From: Pseudobutyrivibrio xylanivorans
GTDB lineage: Bacteria > Bacillota > Clostridia > Lachnospirales > Lachnospiraceae
Length of the DNA: 64,000 bases
Reading direction: 5' to 3'
Assembly (NCBI RefSeq): GCF_008935055.1
Contig: NZ_CP043028.1
Coordinates: forward strand, 3,285,001-3,349,000
Each line of letters opens with the position of its first letter. Position 1 is the first letter of the stretch. Positions 52,307-61,357 of this stretch are shown here, in pieces. The notes below the pieces were generated by a model. The model saw only the letters and a program-made list of their open reading frames with translations, had not been told where the DNA came from and ran no database searches. The position numbers were made by a program, and so were the translations under genes.

Positions 52307-53433
52307 TATTCAACCACTACCCTTGAAAATTTCTCCAAATAGTTCTCGTACCAAAGGGGATTATTGTTAAAGCAATAGTCTTTAATTCTTTCAATATCAT
52401 CATTTGTCAATTGGCTAACTCTTATAAGCAAAGCCTTAACATCTTCGTATGTACATCCACATACAAATCCGTTGTCACCGTCTAAAATATATTTTCTATT
52501 ATCACTTGTATCCGTTGCAAGGACCGGGACACCGTATGAAAATGCCTCACTTATTTTCGTAGAAAACCCATATTTTGAGAGAACCGTATCTGGCCTAATA
52601 ACAAGACTAAAATCAGACTCCTTCAGTAAATTTGAACATTCTTGTTTTGAAAGTCGCCCAACGAATTGAATGTTATCAGTGACATATTTCGTTAAATTTG
52701 GATTACATGCTAAGAATTCATCTCTATCAAAACCAGCTAGTTGCACGTAATATTTATCAGTTAATCCTGCCTCATAAACCCCTTTTATTATCCAGTCAAT
52801 CTTCTCTTTATCACATTTCCTTCCAGGTCTCCCCATGAAAGACAATCTTATCTTACTAGATACGTTCTTATTACATTTTACTTGTTCCCATGTAACTCCA
52901 GGAACCACAACCGTATGAGCACTTTCTCCTAACAGCTCTATATAACTACTACATATATATATTCTTCTTTCTACTTTTGAATAAAAATACTTCATTCTTA
53001 TGTCACTATCGATTTTTTTTAACTTGGTGACTAGGCTACGACCTCCAACAAAACAGTCCATTATATCTACCACATAATTGATATTCCTTGCACTACAAAA
53101 TTTTTGCATCTGCCTCATAGGAATAAATCGATAGTCAGCCATTATAAATGCTTTAATCCTGTCGCAATCAATGTTAAGAAGTATTGATTTTATTGCTGAT
53201 GCAGAAACACACTCCGTTAATCGCTCACTCATATTATTGGGGTCATTCACAACGAAAACACCCTCATCTATTTTTTTGTAGGACCTACTTTTTACACTAC
53301 TATCAACACCAATTAATACACTTTTATAACCCAGCTCTGATATCATTTTCTTTATCCCTGTTGCATGTTGACACATTGCATTATTATATTCGAACTGGAT
53401 AATTCCAAAATATACTATCGTGTCTCGTTGCAT
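52306..53433 (-). CDS. Glycosyltransferase (GT-B fold)
   Basis: This 375-residue protein has YFGIIQFEYNNAMCQHATGI, RLSFMGRPGRKCDKEKIDW, IQFVGRLSKQECSNLL and SKYGFSTKISEAFSYGVPVL, a GT4-like donor region. The N-terminal half is divergent. It probably adds one residue of the repeat unit. It starts 13 nt after the tandem-domain enzyme's stop. Confidence 0.85.
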   Translation of the reverse strand: MQRDTIVYFGIIQFEYNNAMCQHATGIKKMISELGYKSVLIGVDSSVKSRSYKKIDEGVFVVNDPNNMSERLTECVSASAIKSILLNIDCDRIKAFIMADYRFIPMRQMQKFCSARNINYVVDIMDCFVGGRSLVTKLKKIDSDIRMKYFYSKVERRIYICSSYIELLGESAHTVVVPGVTWEQVKCNKNVSSKIRLSFMGRPGRKCDKEKIDWIIKGVYEAGLTDKYYVQLAGFDRDEFLACNPNLTKYVTDNIQFVGRLSKQECSNLLKESDFSLVIRPDTVLSKYGFSTKISEAFSYGVPVLATDTSDNRKYILDGDNGFVCGCTYEDVKALLIRVSQLTNDDIERIKDYCFNNNPLWYENYLEKFSRVVVE

Positions 53434-53446
53434 AATTATATTTCCT

Positions 53447-55153
53447 TTAAAAAAACTTATATACCTCTTTCATTATTGTATTAGTCTTACTCTTAGCAAA
53501 TCCTTCCGCTTTTAACTCAATTTGTTTTGTATCAATTGGATTTGTCATCACCTCAAGAATTAATCGTTTATATTCATCATGCGTATTATTTTTACACAAC
53601 CACCCAGTCTCTCCATCGACTACAAAATCCCTAATACCCCCAACATTATGCCCAACAATGGGCAATCCAACACTCATCGCTTCTATTGCAGCCAACCCTA
53701 AACCTTCTCGCTTGGACGGAAAGGCAAAGCAATCTGCAGCATATAATAATTCCTTAACATCTGACCTAAATCCTGTAAAAACTACGCGATTTTCTACTTT
53801 TAAGTCGCTTGTTAAAGCTTTCAGCTTAGATTCAAGACATCCCTGACCAACCAGAACATACTTTATTTGATTTGGAATCAATTTAAGAGTTCTTATAATA
53901 ACTTGGTGATTTTTGTTGTCATTTAATTCTCCCACGGATATAATCACAAAATCATCTGCTTTAAGCCCTAATTCCGTTCGTTTCTGCTGTCTAATTGCCA
54001 AATATTCAAGGTGACTCCACCCCCCCTTGAACACTTGTTCCATTATTTCATTTGTATTTCTTATATCAAAAATCTTTGCTGTCCTACTATTATTTGCAGC
54101 GCATGAGTTTCTAAACTCCATATCATCACGCATTCGCTTTATTGCATTGACCATCGCAGCAACATCACTAGGATTAATACAGCAACCTGACACACCATCT
54201 TCTGTATAATCCCTAATTCCATTAACATCCGCAGATATCAAAGGCAATCCAGCTGCCATAGCTTCAAGCGGAGCAATTCCAAGGCCCTCTCTAATACTCG
54301 GGTGCACAAAACAATCAACGGCTTCGCATAACTCATCTATATCTGAACGAAAACCTAAAAGTTTTACATTATCTTCTAAATCATACTCTTTAATTAGTAG
54401 CTTAAACTCTTCTTCCTGTGTCCCTCTTCCAGCAGCAAGATAAACAATGTTTCCTAAAGTTCCTTCAGCTTTCATTTCCCCAAGAGCATCAATTATAATC
54501 TTCTGATTTTTTCTTCTAGATAATTCTCCTACTGAAAGTAACAGAAAATCATTATCCGTCACGCCCAACTCTGTTCGCTTTACACTTTTATCTATCTTAC
54601 AGATAGCAAATTTCTCAGTATCTACTCCAACACCCGGAATATAGACTGTTTTCTTTGCATTAAACTTTTCAGATGCTCTCTTATAGTCTTCTTTATTTAT
54701 AGTGATAAGTACATCAGTATATTTGCTAAAATGCTTTTCTATCGGATAAAAAACTATCCAGTTTTTGAGCGGTGCCCCATCATAGAAATGAAATCCGTGA
54801 GCAGTGTATAGTATGTTTGGCACTCGACACTTATGAGCTACCATTCTTCCTAACACTCCACCTACCGGGGTATGGCAATGCACAAGGTTAAATTGTTCTG
54901 ATATCATAAGTTGCTTCAATTCCTTGTATGCTCTAATATTTTCTTTTGAAAAAGGAGACCGTGTAAATGGTATATGATGGAGTATAATATTCTGAGCTTT
55001 TAATTTTTCAATCCGTTTTTCATCAGCATATTTGCTGCAATTACATGCGCAATGAACTTCATATCCCATTCCCTGCAAAATATTAATATCATTGATTTCA
55101 AATGTTGCGAGAAATCCGACTATTGTAGATACCATTAATGCCTTTTTTTTCAC
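53447..55153 (-). CDS. GT4 glycosyltransferase with extra C-terminal donor domain
   Basis: This 568-residue protein is far longer than a normal GT4 (about 370). Residues 1-375 form a complete enzyme: LVHCHTPVGGVLGRM, YTAHGFHFYDGAP, SVGELSRRKNQ, SIREGLGIAPLEAMAAGLP. A second donor-binding half follows (about 388-568): KRTELGLKADD, SVGELNDNKNH, SKREGLGLAAIEAMSVGLP, without an N-terminal acceptor domain. KRTELG recurs at 192 and 391. It starts at GTG (55153), with AGGAG 8 nt upstream inside the preceding remnant's end. The pattern suggests two tandem paralogues fused by deletion. Confidence 0.88.
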   Translation of the reverse strand: MKKKALMVSTIVGFLATFEINDINILQGMGYEVHCACNCSKYADEKRIEKLKAQNIILHHIPFTRSPFSKENIRAYKELKQLMISEQFNLVHCHTPVGGVLGRMVAHKCRVPNILYTAHGFHFYDGAPLKNWIVFYPIEKHFSKYTDVLITINKEDYKRASEKFNAKKTVYIPGVGVDTEKFAICKIDKSVKRTELGVTDNDFLLLSVGELSRRKNQKIIIDALGEMKAEGTLGNIVYLAAGRGTQEEEFKLLIKEYDLEDNVKLLGFRSDIDELCEAVDCFVHPSIREGLGIAPLEAMAAGLPLISADVNGIRDYTEDGVSGCCINPSDVAAMVNAIKRMRDDMEFRNSCAANNSRTAKIFDIRNTNEIMEQVFKGGWSHLEYLAIRQQKRTELGLKADDFVIISVGELNDNKNHQVIIRTLKLIPNQIKYVLVGQGCLESKLKALTSDLKVENRVVFTGFRSDVKELLYAADCFAFPSKREGLGLAAIEAMSVGLPIVGHNVGGIRDFVVDGETGWLCKNNTHDEYKRLILEVMTNPIDTKQIELKAEGFAKSKTNTIMKEVYKFF

Positions 55154-55156
55154 TAT

Positions 55157-55369
55157 TTATCTCCTAGCATTCTTTAATAATCTACTTGTACCAATAAAAC
55201 TATCTGACTGACCTGTTATAATTATGAAATCTGGAATAAAATCCGCTCCAAGCCTAATGTGTAGAGGAACAAATTTATATGCCCGAAATGGTTGGCCTAT
55301 GGAAGTTTTCAATATCCAGCCACGTTTTTCAAGGTAGGCCTGAAATTCATCTTCGCTTGTATTTTGATT
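55157..55369 (-). pseudogene. Start-less 71-codon frame, gene remnant
   Basis: On the minus strand an open frame spells NTSEDEFQAYLEKRGWI, then LKTSIGQPFRAYKFVPLH and IRLGADFIPDF, ending TAA at 55157-55159. It is closed upstream by TAG at 55370-55372 and has no ATG, GTG or well-placed TTG. The sequence is clearly protein-like but I cannot name the family. Its stop region holds the AGGAG used by the next gene, as in coupled genes, so a full gene probably once stood here. Confidence 0.5.
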
Positions 55370-55401
55370 CTATGAGATTACTAAGTGAATATTTACGCAT
55401 G

Positions 55402-56070
55402 TTACACGCGTCCTTTGATGATTTTCCCCAACATATCCGCAATTTCACCAGGACTCCCATGTCCAGGGTATACTGTTCTCGCACTCTTACTTAATTTTCT
55501 CAGCCTCGGTACATCCTCTGCCCAGAAACGCTTTGTACTCCCCCTCGGGAAGCTAGTAACAGTCGGGATTCCTAGCAACGTATCTCCAGAAAATAAATAC
55601 TCATTATCCAGGATGACTAGCAATCCATCATCTCCGTGACCATAAACCGCTTCAAGTACAACCTTGTGTCCATACCACTCAAACTCTTTTATCACATCAA
55701 ATGTGTCATCGGCTTTCTCGCAGGTAAATGGCTCTATTTTAACATTTCGCTTGACTTCTCCATCATAGAAGCTCACAAACGTTGTCGCGATAGCAGACAT
55801 ATTGCGATGAACATTACCAAGGTACTCACTACATTTTTCTGTGGAAATAGCCTTCACATCTGACCTCAATTCACGAATCTTATTAAGCCCCACGATATGA
55901 TCAAAATGGCAATGCGTCACGATCACAATTAAATCCTTGAGCACTGCTATCGTATCAAATAAATCTTGGCTATCCACTGCATCCACTAGTAACCCATGCC
56001 CATCTTCAACTACTAGCCAGGAATTGGAATCGACCACATCCCAGGTAAACTGCTTTATTTCCAAATTCAA
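55402..56070 (-). CDS. Metallo-beta-lactamase fold hydrolase
   Basis: This 222-residue protein has the MBL metal motif VTHCHFDHIVG (His53, His55, Asp57, His58) and the later YGHGDDG and LFSGDTLLG, YPGHGSPGE. These fit glyoxalase-II-like or thioesterase-like hydrolases. In polyketide pathways such enzymes release acyl groups from carrier protein, which would suit the adjacent ACP and KAS III genes; that is inference. It starts 38 nt from the ACP stop. Confidence 0.88.
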   Translation of the reverse strand: MNLEIKQFTWDVVDSNSWLVVEDGHGLLVDAVDSQDLFDTIAVLKDLIVIVTHCHFDHIVGLNKIRELRSDVKAISTEKCSEYLGNVHRNMSAIATTFVSFYDGEVKRNVKIEPFTCEKADDTFDVIKEFEWYGHKVVLEAVYGHGDDGLLVILDNEYLFSGDTLLGIPTVTSFPRGSTKRFWAEDVPRLRKLSKSARTVYPGHGSPGEIADMLGKIIKGRV

Positions 56071-56108
56071 CTCTCCAAAGTAAGATGAATATCTTTAGAT
56101 TTTCAGAT

Positions 56109-56327
56109 TTAACCCATAAAATCCATAATATCTCTAACGGTTTTAAATGCTTTTATTCCATCACTTGTAAGTGTCTTCCCACACTCATCATCCATCAGAA
56201 CTATTAGTGATAGCTTGGTCATTGAGTCCCAATTTTCTATTTCATCAACGGACATTTCAGCTGACAAATCCTCTACTTCGCACTCAAATAAATCTGCCAA
56301 TAATTCTAATTTAATTTCATCAGTCAT
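56109..56327 (-). CDS. Acyl carrier protein
   Basis: The protein is 72 residues from MTDEIKLELLADLFE; GGAGG 8 nt upstream places the start here rather than at 56342. The phosphopantetheine site is Ser35 in ENWDSMTKLSL (variant of DSL, here DSM). This acidic four-helix protein is divergent from housekeeping AcpP, indicating a pathway-specific carrier. It lies between the MBL and ketoreductase genes of the acyl cassette. Confidence 0.92.
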   Translation of the reverse strand: MTDEIKLELLADLFECEVEDLSAEMSVDEIENWDSMTKLSLIVLMDDECGKTLTSDGIKAFKTVRDIMDFMG

Positions 56328-56375
56328 TCTAAAATCCTCCATATATTTATTCCTTCATATTATCTTTTTCTATAT

Positions 56376-57136
56376 TCAAGAGGATAACATTCCTCCATCA
56401 ACACCTATGTTTGAACCTGTAATAAATCTTGACGCATTTGATAACAAAAATGCTATCACTTCTGCTACATCCGCCGGCTCTCCTAGTCCCAAATACTGAC
56501 GATACATCCTTACCTCCGCATCATAACTATCGCCTGCATTGTCTTTGAATTTTTCATATATGTCAGTATTAATCATTCCTGGGCACACAGTGTTTGCTCT
56601 CACACCATCTTTAGCAAATTCCTTGGCAAAGCACCTCACCACAGCATCCATTGCGGCCTTAGATGCACAATATGCGGTTTTGGTTTGATTCCCAAGTGTA
56701 GACGATATAGATGACACACCAACAATACTTAATCCATCATTAAAACAATTCTTCTTTGTTATGCATCTGGTTATTTCTACAAATGAATTAAAATTGATAT
56801 TCATAACCTCACTCAAATGACTAGGTTTAAGCATTTTCAGTGGACGCGTACTACTAATTCCGGCACTGTGAACAAAACCATCTAATGCGCCTGACTCAGT
56901 TATAATACTTTTTACCAATCCTTCTATTTCATCGACTTTACTCAAGTCAAAAGGAAAAATGATATGTCCATTCCCCTCTAACTTTTCTTTCACTTCTATG
57001 AGTTTCTCTTCCCTTCTTGCAACTAAAATTACAGAAGCTCCGAGTTGACTGCACAAGATTGCCGTTTCCGCCCCCATCCCAGACGAAGCACCAGTTATCA
57101 ATATTTTTTTCCTGACAAATCAATTATGTTTCTCAT
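56376..57136 (-). CDS. 3-oxoacyl-ACP reductase (SDR), frameshift near start
   Basis: This short-chain reductase of FabG type has ITGASSGMGAETAI (NADP loop), HSAGIS, catalytic Ser in VGVSSIS, YCASKAA (Tyr-x3-Lys) and the end ITGSNIGVDGGM. The natural start is the ATG at 57136, which overlaps the KAS III stop as ATGA and encodes MRNIIDLSGKK. That frame is one base out after an A7 run, where eight A would restore it. Otherwise translation must begin at a TTG (57101), losing the first beta strand. It is either a sequencing slip, phase variation or slippage. Role: reduces a beta-keto group on the cassette's ACP. Confidence 0.85.
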
Positions 57137-58230
57137 TGCATATCCTCTGGCGAATGAATCACGCCCTCTTCAAATAACTCATCTGTTTCTATAATTGGTA
57201 GGATATCGTCAGTATTAATATGAGCTGACATTACGCCCCATGATAATCCAACACCAAATCCACACATCAATACATTCAGTTTTTGACCAGTTCTATCATT
57301 ACCATATGCATCAGATAAAAGAATCGGTATCGCCGGAGCCGATGTGTTTCCATAACGATCAAGACATAATGGCATTTTATTTATATCCGCCTTAAGCTTC
57401 TTAGCTAGCTGCTGATGTATGAACTGATTTGCCTGATGAAATGCCAAGCAGTCAAATTGTGTGACATCCTGTTCTGTCTCGCTCAAAAACTCTTTTATAG
57501 TCTTAGGTACTTTAGTAACCGTAAAAGAGAATACATCTGTTCCATTCATGTTTGTGTTGTATAAGGTTCTAGTACTTCCATCAGCCCAAACCATAGGCTC
57601 ATGAGAATCCTCTAAATTTCTAAAACCACCAGCAGGGGCAATTATTGCGCGATAGCCAGTACCATCAGAACATAATTTTCCTTCTATACAACTATCTTCC
57701 GCTTTTTCAAGTAGGACAGCAGCCCCTCCGTCTCCAAATAACATCGCCGCTGATTTATCCTCAGGATTAATCATTTTTGTCATGGTCTCACCAACTATTA
57801 TTAATGCTCTTTTTTCTTGAGAACATTCAAGCAATGAAGCAGCAATCTGTACACAGTAGACAAAAGCAGAACAACCAAGACCAACGTCAAACGCAACGCA
57901 TTCTCGGCTTAATCCAAGTCTTTTGTGTAACACGCAAGCAGTTGCGGGCCGCCGATAGTCCGTGCTATGCGCGCCGAACAGTAAAACACCTATAGTTTCT
58001 CTGTCTATATTTTTTTCTGTAAGGAGCTTCTCAGCTGCAGCATACCCAAAATCTGAAGCAGTTTGGTGTAATAATGACTCTCTGTGTTCCTTAACACCTG
58101 TCATATCAACAAATTTCTGCACAGCATCCTCACCAAATCGCTCATTATAATCTGTACTTTTGATTATCTTGGTTGGTACCGCACTTGCAATTCCAGAAAT
58201 CTTAATGTTATCAAATTTGAATCTAGCCAT
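57133..58230 (-). CDS. 3-oxoacyl-ACP synthase III-like (KAS III)
   Basis: This 365-residue thiolase-fold enzyme has active Cys120 in FDVGLGCSAFVYCVQI, His in LAFHQANQFI and Asn in RYGNTSAPAIPILL. It begins FDNIKISGIASAVPT. KAS III condenses a starter acyl-CoA with malonyl-ACP. At 365 residues it is longer than FabH (about 320), with an acidic C-terminal tail. Stop overlaps the ketoreductase start. Divergence suggests a dedicated role in the cassette rather than general fatty acid synthesis. Confidence 0.92.
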   Translation of the reverse strand: MARFKFDNIKISGIASAVPTKIIKSTDYNERFGEDAVQKFVDMTGVKEHRESLLHQTASDFGYAAAEKLLTEKNIDRETIGVLLFGAHSTDYRRPATACVLHKRLGLSRECVAFDVGLGCSAFVYCVQIAASLLECSQEKRALIIVGETMTKMINPEDKSAAMLFGDGGAAVLLEKAEDSCIEGKLCSDGTGYRAIIAPAGGFRNLEDSHEPMVWADGSTRTLYNTNMNGTDVFSFTVTKVPKTIKEFLSETEQDVTQFDCLAFHQANQFIHQQLAKKLKADINKMPLCLDRYGNTSAPAIPILLSDAYGNDRTGQKLNVLMCGFGVGLSWGVMSAHINTDDILPIIETDELFEEGVIHSPEDMQ

Positions 58231-58278
58231 ACTTCTCTATTCCTTTCAAAGTATTTTTTCATTTCAAGATTATAAATC

Positions 58279-59220
58279 TTATACAACATGTGGTAACTTT
58301 TCACGAACCTCGTTCCACATACCTTTCCTTTTTGCTAATTGTGGAACATCGTGATCAGCACAATCATTTCCTTCAATTACTAACACTCCTCTATCGGCTG
58401 TAATTGCCATATCCCAACCTATATATCCCACACCAGGAACCAATCCATTCATCTCCTTAACCATGGATATCACATTCTCCCATTGGGGGATTCTAAAGCC
58501 TTTGATTTTCTTACCTGTAAGTGGATGAATAGCAAATTCTTCTCCTTTTCGATTAACTGCACTTGTTAAAACTTCACCTGTATTCACGTCTACATCTGCA
58601 ATAATCGCTCCTTGATATAAGTTATCAAGTGGACCGCTAGAAGACATTCTTAATACTGCACTTATAATTTCATAGCTATTTTTTCTTGTACGTAAACAAG
58701 TTATTCGAAGAGTGTTCAGCGAATCAGGGCAAAACTCGGATAATTCTATACAAGGATATACCGCCTCTTCTAATAGATAGCCCCCCCACTCATTTTTTAT
58801 TTGAATTGCATCAAGTTTATTATTTTCTATTCTTTCAACACCTTTTCCTTCACATCCAGTTTTATCTTTTTTAAAAAAAATAATATGTGAATCAATAAAT
58901 TCCTGTATCTCGTCTATATGAGCTTTGTCAATATCAATCCATTCACGTTTAATATATTTTTGAAATATTTCATTAAATATACTCTTATCTATGAAACACG
59001 CTTTGTTTTCAGTGTTATTTTCTATCAGCTGTATTTTTTTATGTTTTTTGCAAGTGATATATGTACTCTTTTCTCTCCAAGGCAACTCGTAAAAACGATA
59101 CATGAAATAATCATTAATTGACGAGCCAAATAGTATATAATTAACTATCATAGAAATAAACGTGCCTTTACTTGTCTGATAGTATTTTTTTCTTTCAATG
59201 TATCTATCTATGTATTTCAT
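58279..59220 (-). CDS. Sugar-transfer-associated ATP-grasp protein
   Basis: This 313-residue protein matches the ATPgrasp_ST family: FIDKSIFNEIFQKYIKREW, DSHIIFFKKDKTGCEGKG, LLEEAVYPC, LNTLRITCLR, GYIGWDMAITADRGVLVIEGN. These ATP-dependent ligases occur in polysaccharide loci and are thought to couple carboxylates to amines, perhaps attaching amino acids or acyl acids to sugars. Substrate unknown. It sits inside the acyl cassette, upstream of KAS III. Confidence 0.88.
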   Translation of the reverse strand: MKYIDRYIERKKYYQTSKGTFISMIVNYILFGSSINDYFMYRFYELPWREKSTYITCKKHKKIQLIENNTENKACFIDKSIFNEIFQKYIKREWIDIDKAHIDEIQEFIDSHIIFFKKDKTGCEGKGVERIENNKLDAIQIKNEWGGYLLEEAVYPCIELSEFCPDSLNTLRITCLRTRKNSYEIISAVLRMSSSGPLDNLYQGAIIADVDVNTGEVLTSAVNRKGEEFAIHPLTGKKIKGFRIPQWENVISMVKEMNGLVPGVGYIGWDMAITADRGVLVIEGNDCADHDVPQLAKRKGMWNEVREKLPHVV

Positions 59221-59246
59221 ACAGATTTATTTCTCCAAAGTTATTC

Positions 59247-59879
59247 TTACACCATTACCTTTGCTGGAACGCCCATTACTGTTGTTCCAGGTTTTACGTT
59301 TCTAATAACAGCACTATTCATTCCTATTGTTGCTCCATTGCCTATCTTTATACCAGGATAAGTCGATGCAGATGTTCCTACAAAAACACATTCGCCAAGT
59401 GTTGTTCCCCCTGCCATTGCACTTTTAGGACATAAAGTCGAATATTTGCCTACTTTTACATCATGTCCTATCTGAGCATACGCATTAAAAAAAACGAATT
59501 CATCCACTTCACAATTTACGCTTATACTAGCATGCCTAAATAAAACTAATCCCTCACCTATAGCTGAGGTTCTTGAAACTGTAGCTGTGGGATGTATAAC
59601 TGTGGCGAACTTAGCACCTCGTTCTTTTAATATAGGAACAATCTTCTCTTTAACTTTAGGTGCGGCTATCGCTAGTACATATTGCTCGTTATCTTTTGGC
59701 TGCCACTCACTTATCTTTCCTAAGATTTTGTATTCTAAATCAAATCCATCTAGGGCTTGTAAATTATCATCAATAAATCCAAGAACATTCCAGGTTGGAT
59801 TGATTTCATTAATTGTCTCGACTAGACCTAACACTTCTCGCCCAAATCCGCTGGCTCCAACTATTATTAAATCTTGCAT
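59247..59879 (-). CDS. NeuD/PglD-type sugar acyltransferase (first)
   Basis: This 210-residue protein has an N-terminal Rossmann-like domain (MQDLIIVGASGFGREVLGLV) and a left-handed beta-helix of hexapeptides (GEGLVLFRHASISVNCEV, VGKYSTLCPKSAMAGGTTLG, PGIKIGNGATIGMNSAVI). The catalytic His is probably in QIGHDVKVG. Relatives acylate 4-amino sugars using acyl-CoA. Its place beside malonyltransferase and ACP genes suggests an unusual acyl donor. Confidence 0.92.
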   Translation of the reverse strand: MQDLIIVGASGFGREVLGLVETINEINPTWNVLGFIDDNLQALDGFDLEYKILGKISEWQPKDNEQYVLAIAAPKVKEKIVPILKERGAKFATVIHPTATVSRTSAIGEGLVLFRHASISVNCEVDEFVFFNAYAQIGHDVKVGKYSTLCPKSAMAGGTTLGECVFVGTSASTYPGIKIGNGATIGMNSAVIRNVKPGTTVMGVPAKVMV

Positions 59880-59889
59880 ATTTACTCCA

Positions 59890-60762
59890 CTAAATCACCT
59901 GACACTTAGGTCTCAAGGTGATGCCTTTATTCATCTTCTTAAGAACCTCTCCATGTCCTACTTCATAGTACTGATCTATTCCAGCATCTTTAAGGTTAAG
60001 AATACTGTCATTCCATCTCACCTGACCGGTAATCTGGCTTATGAGATTATCTTTAATCTCCTCCAAATCCTTTGTTGGCTTTCCTGTCACATTGGAAACC
60101 ACATTGCAATTAGGTTCATTAAAATTCGTATTTACGATAATATCTTTCATTGCATCTTCAGCCTCTTGCATCTGCGGGCTGTGGAAAGCTGCTGATACTG
60201 TAAGCCTTCTAAACTTTACTTCCTCAGTCTCAATCAAGTTCTGAAGTGCAGCCTCTACCTTGTCTATGCCATCGATGGTTCCAGAAATAACTATCTGTGT
60301 CTTGGAATTCAGATTTGCCATTACCACTCCATCATTCATATATGGCTTAAGCTCGTCTTCAGTAAATCCAAGTACTGCCGCCATGGTTCCTTTACCATTC
60401 TGTGCAGCCATCGCTTTACCACGTTTGTCTACTAGCTTCAATCCATCTTCAAAACTGATAACTCCGGCTGCATATAATGCGCTGTACTCTCCCAAGCTAT
60501 GACCAGCCACATAATCGTATGTAATTCCTTCTTTTTTAGCTTTTTCCAAATGCATCGCTGAGCAAGTGAAAATTGCTGGCTGAGCAAACTGTGTGTCAGT
60601 AAGTTTTTCTATTGGACCATTAAACATCAGATCCTTCAAGTCATATCCTAGAACTTCGTTTGCTTTGTCCAACAACTCTTTTGCTTCTGGTATTGTTTCA
60701 TATTCTGCTTTGCCCATGCCCACTTCCTGTGAGCCCTGACCTGGAAATAAAAATGCGTTCAT
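59890..60762 (-). CDS. fabD: Malonyl-CoA:ACP transacylase (FabD-like)
   Basis: This 290-residue protein begins MNAFLFPGQGSQEVGMG. The nucleophile is Ser89 in GHSLGEYSALYAAG; QPAIFTCSAMHLEK and catalytic His in VSAAFHSPQM complete the site. It loads malonyl units onto ACP. Lying between two sugar acyltransferase genes, it probably serves the local ACP rather than general lipid synthesis, although it could be the cell's only fabD. Confidence 0.94.
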   Translation of the reverse strand: MNAFLFPGQGSQEVGMGKAEYETIPEAKELLDKANEVLGYDLKDLMFNGPIEKLTDTQFAQPAIFTCSAMHLEKAKKEGITYDYVAGHSLGEYSALYAAGVISFEDGLKLVDKRGKAMAAQNGKGTMAAVLGFTEDELKPYMNDGVVMANLNSKTQIVISGTIDGIDKVEAALQNLIETEEVKFRRLTVSAAFHSPQMQEAEDAMKDIIVNTNFNEPNCNVVSNVTGKPTKDLEEIKDNLISQITGQVRWNDSILNLKDAGIDQYYEVGHGEVLKKMNKGITLRPKCQVI

Positions 60763-60772
60763 ACTCGTCCTC

Positions 60773-61357
60773 TCATTTAAATAATGAAAATCGTCCTACT
60801 TCCACTTGATTGCCTAATTTCTTATGCGGATAAACGGTACAGCCTGCTGCCAGAAAGCATTCACTTCCAATCTCGCATCTTTCTGATACTGATGCTGCAT
60901 TCATAACTGATACATAATCATCAATCCTGCAATCGTTACAAATAGTTGCATTAATATACAATAGGCTGAAATCACCAACCTTTGTATCTACTGAAATAGA
61001 CACCTGTGGGAACACCATACCACCTTTTCCAACTGAGCTTGACTGAGCTATTACAGCTGAAGGGTGAATTATACTTTCCCAAGCATCAAAATCTTTATGC
61101 TTTTCAACAATTCTTTTTCTGACCTTGCCATCCTGTATTGCGATAACTGCTGAAAGAGGTGTCTTTTTTGCTATTTCCTCCAGATCCTCTTCTTTTCCAA
61201 GAACCTTGTAGCCGTAAAATTCTCCACCAAGCTTGTCTGGATCATCATCTAGAAATCCAAGAATCAAGTAGCTTGGATTATGTTTATTTATGTCCTCTAT
61301 TAGCCAGACAACCTCTTTACCTAGGTCTCCAGCTCCAATGATTACGATATTTTTCAT
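60773..61357 (-). CDS. NeuD/PglD-type sugar acyltransferase (second)
   Basis: This 194-residue protein is a paralogue of the 59247-59879 product: MKNIVIIGAGDLGKEVVWLI, LILGFLDDDPDKLGGEFY, then beta-helix hexapeptides ending HKKLGNQVEVGRFSLFK. It differs in missing the extended C-terminal turn and the GH-D active-site motif is replaced by NATICNDC, so it may be inactive or have a different donor. Its ATG overlaps the carboxyltransferase stop by 4 nt. Confidence 0.88.
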   Translation of the reverse strand: MKNIVIIGAGDLGKEVVWLIEDINKHNPSYLILGFLDDDPDKLGGEFYGYKVLGKEEDLEEIAKKTPLSAVIAIQDGKVRKRIVEKHKDFDAWESIIHPSAVIAQSSSVGKGGMVFPQVSISVDTKVGDFSLLYINATICNDCRIDDYVSVMNAASVSERCEIGSECFLAAGCTVYPHKKLGNQVEVGRFSLFK

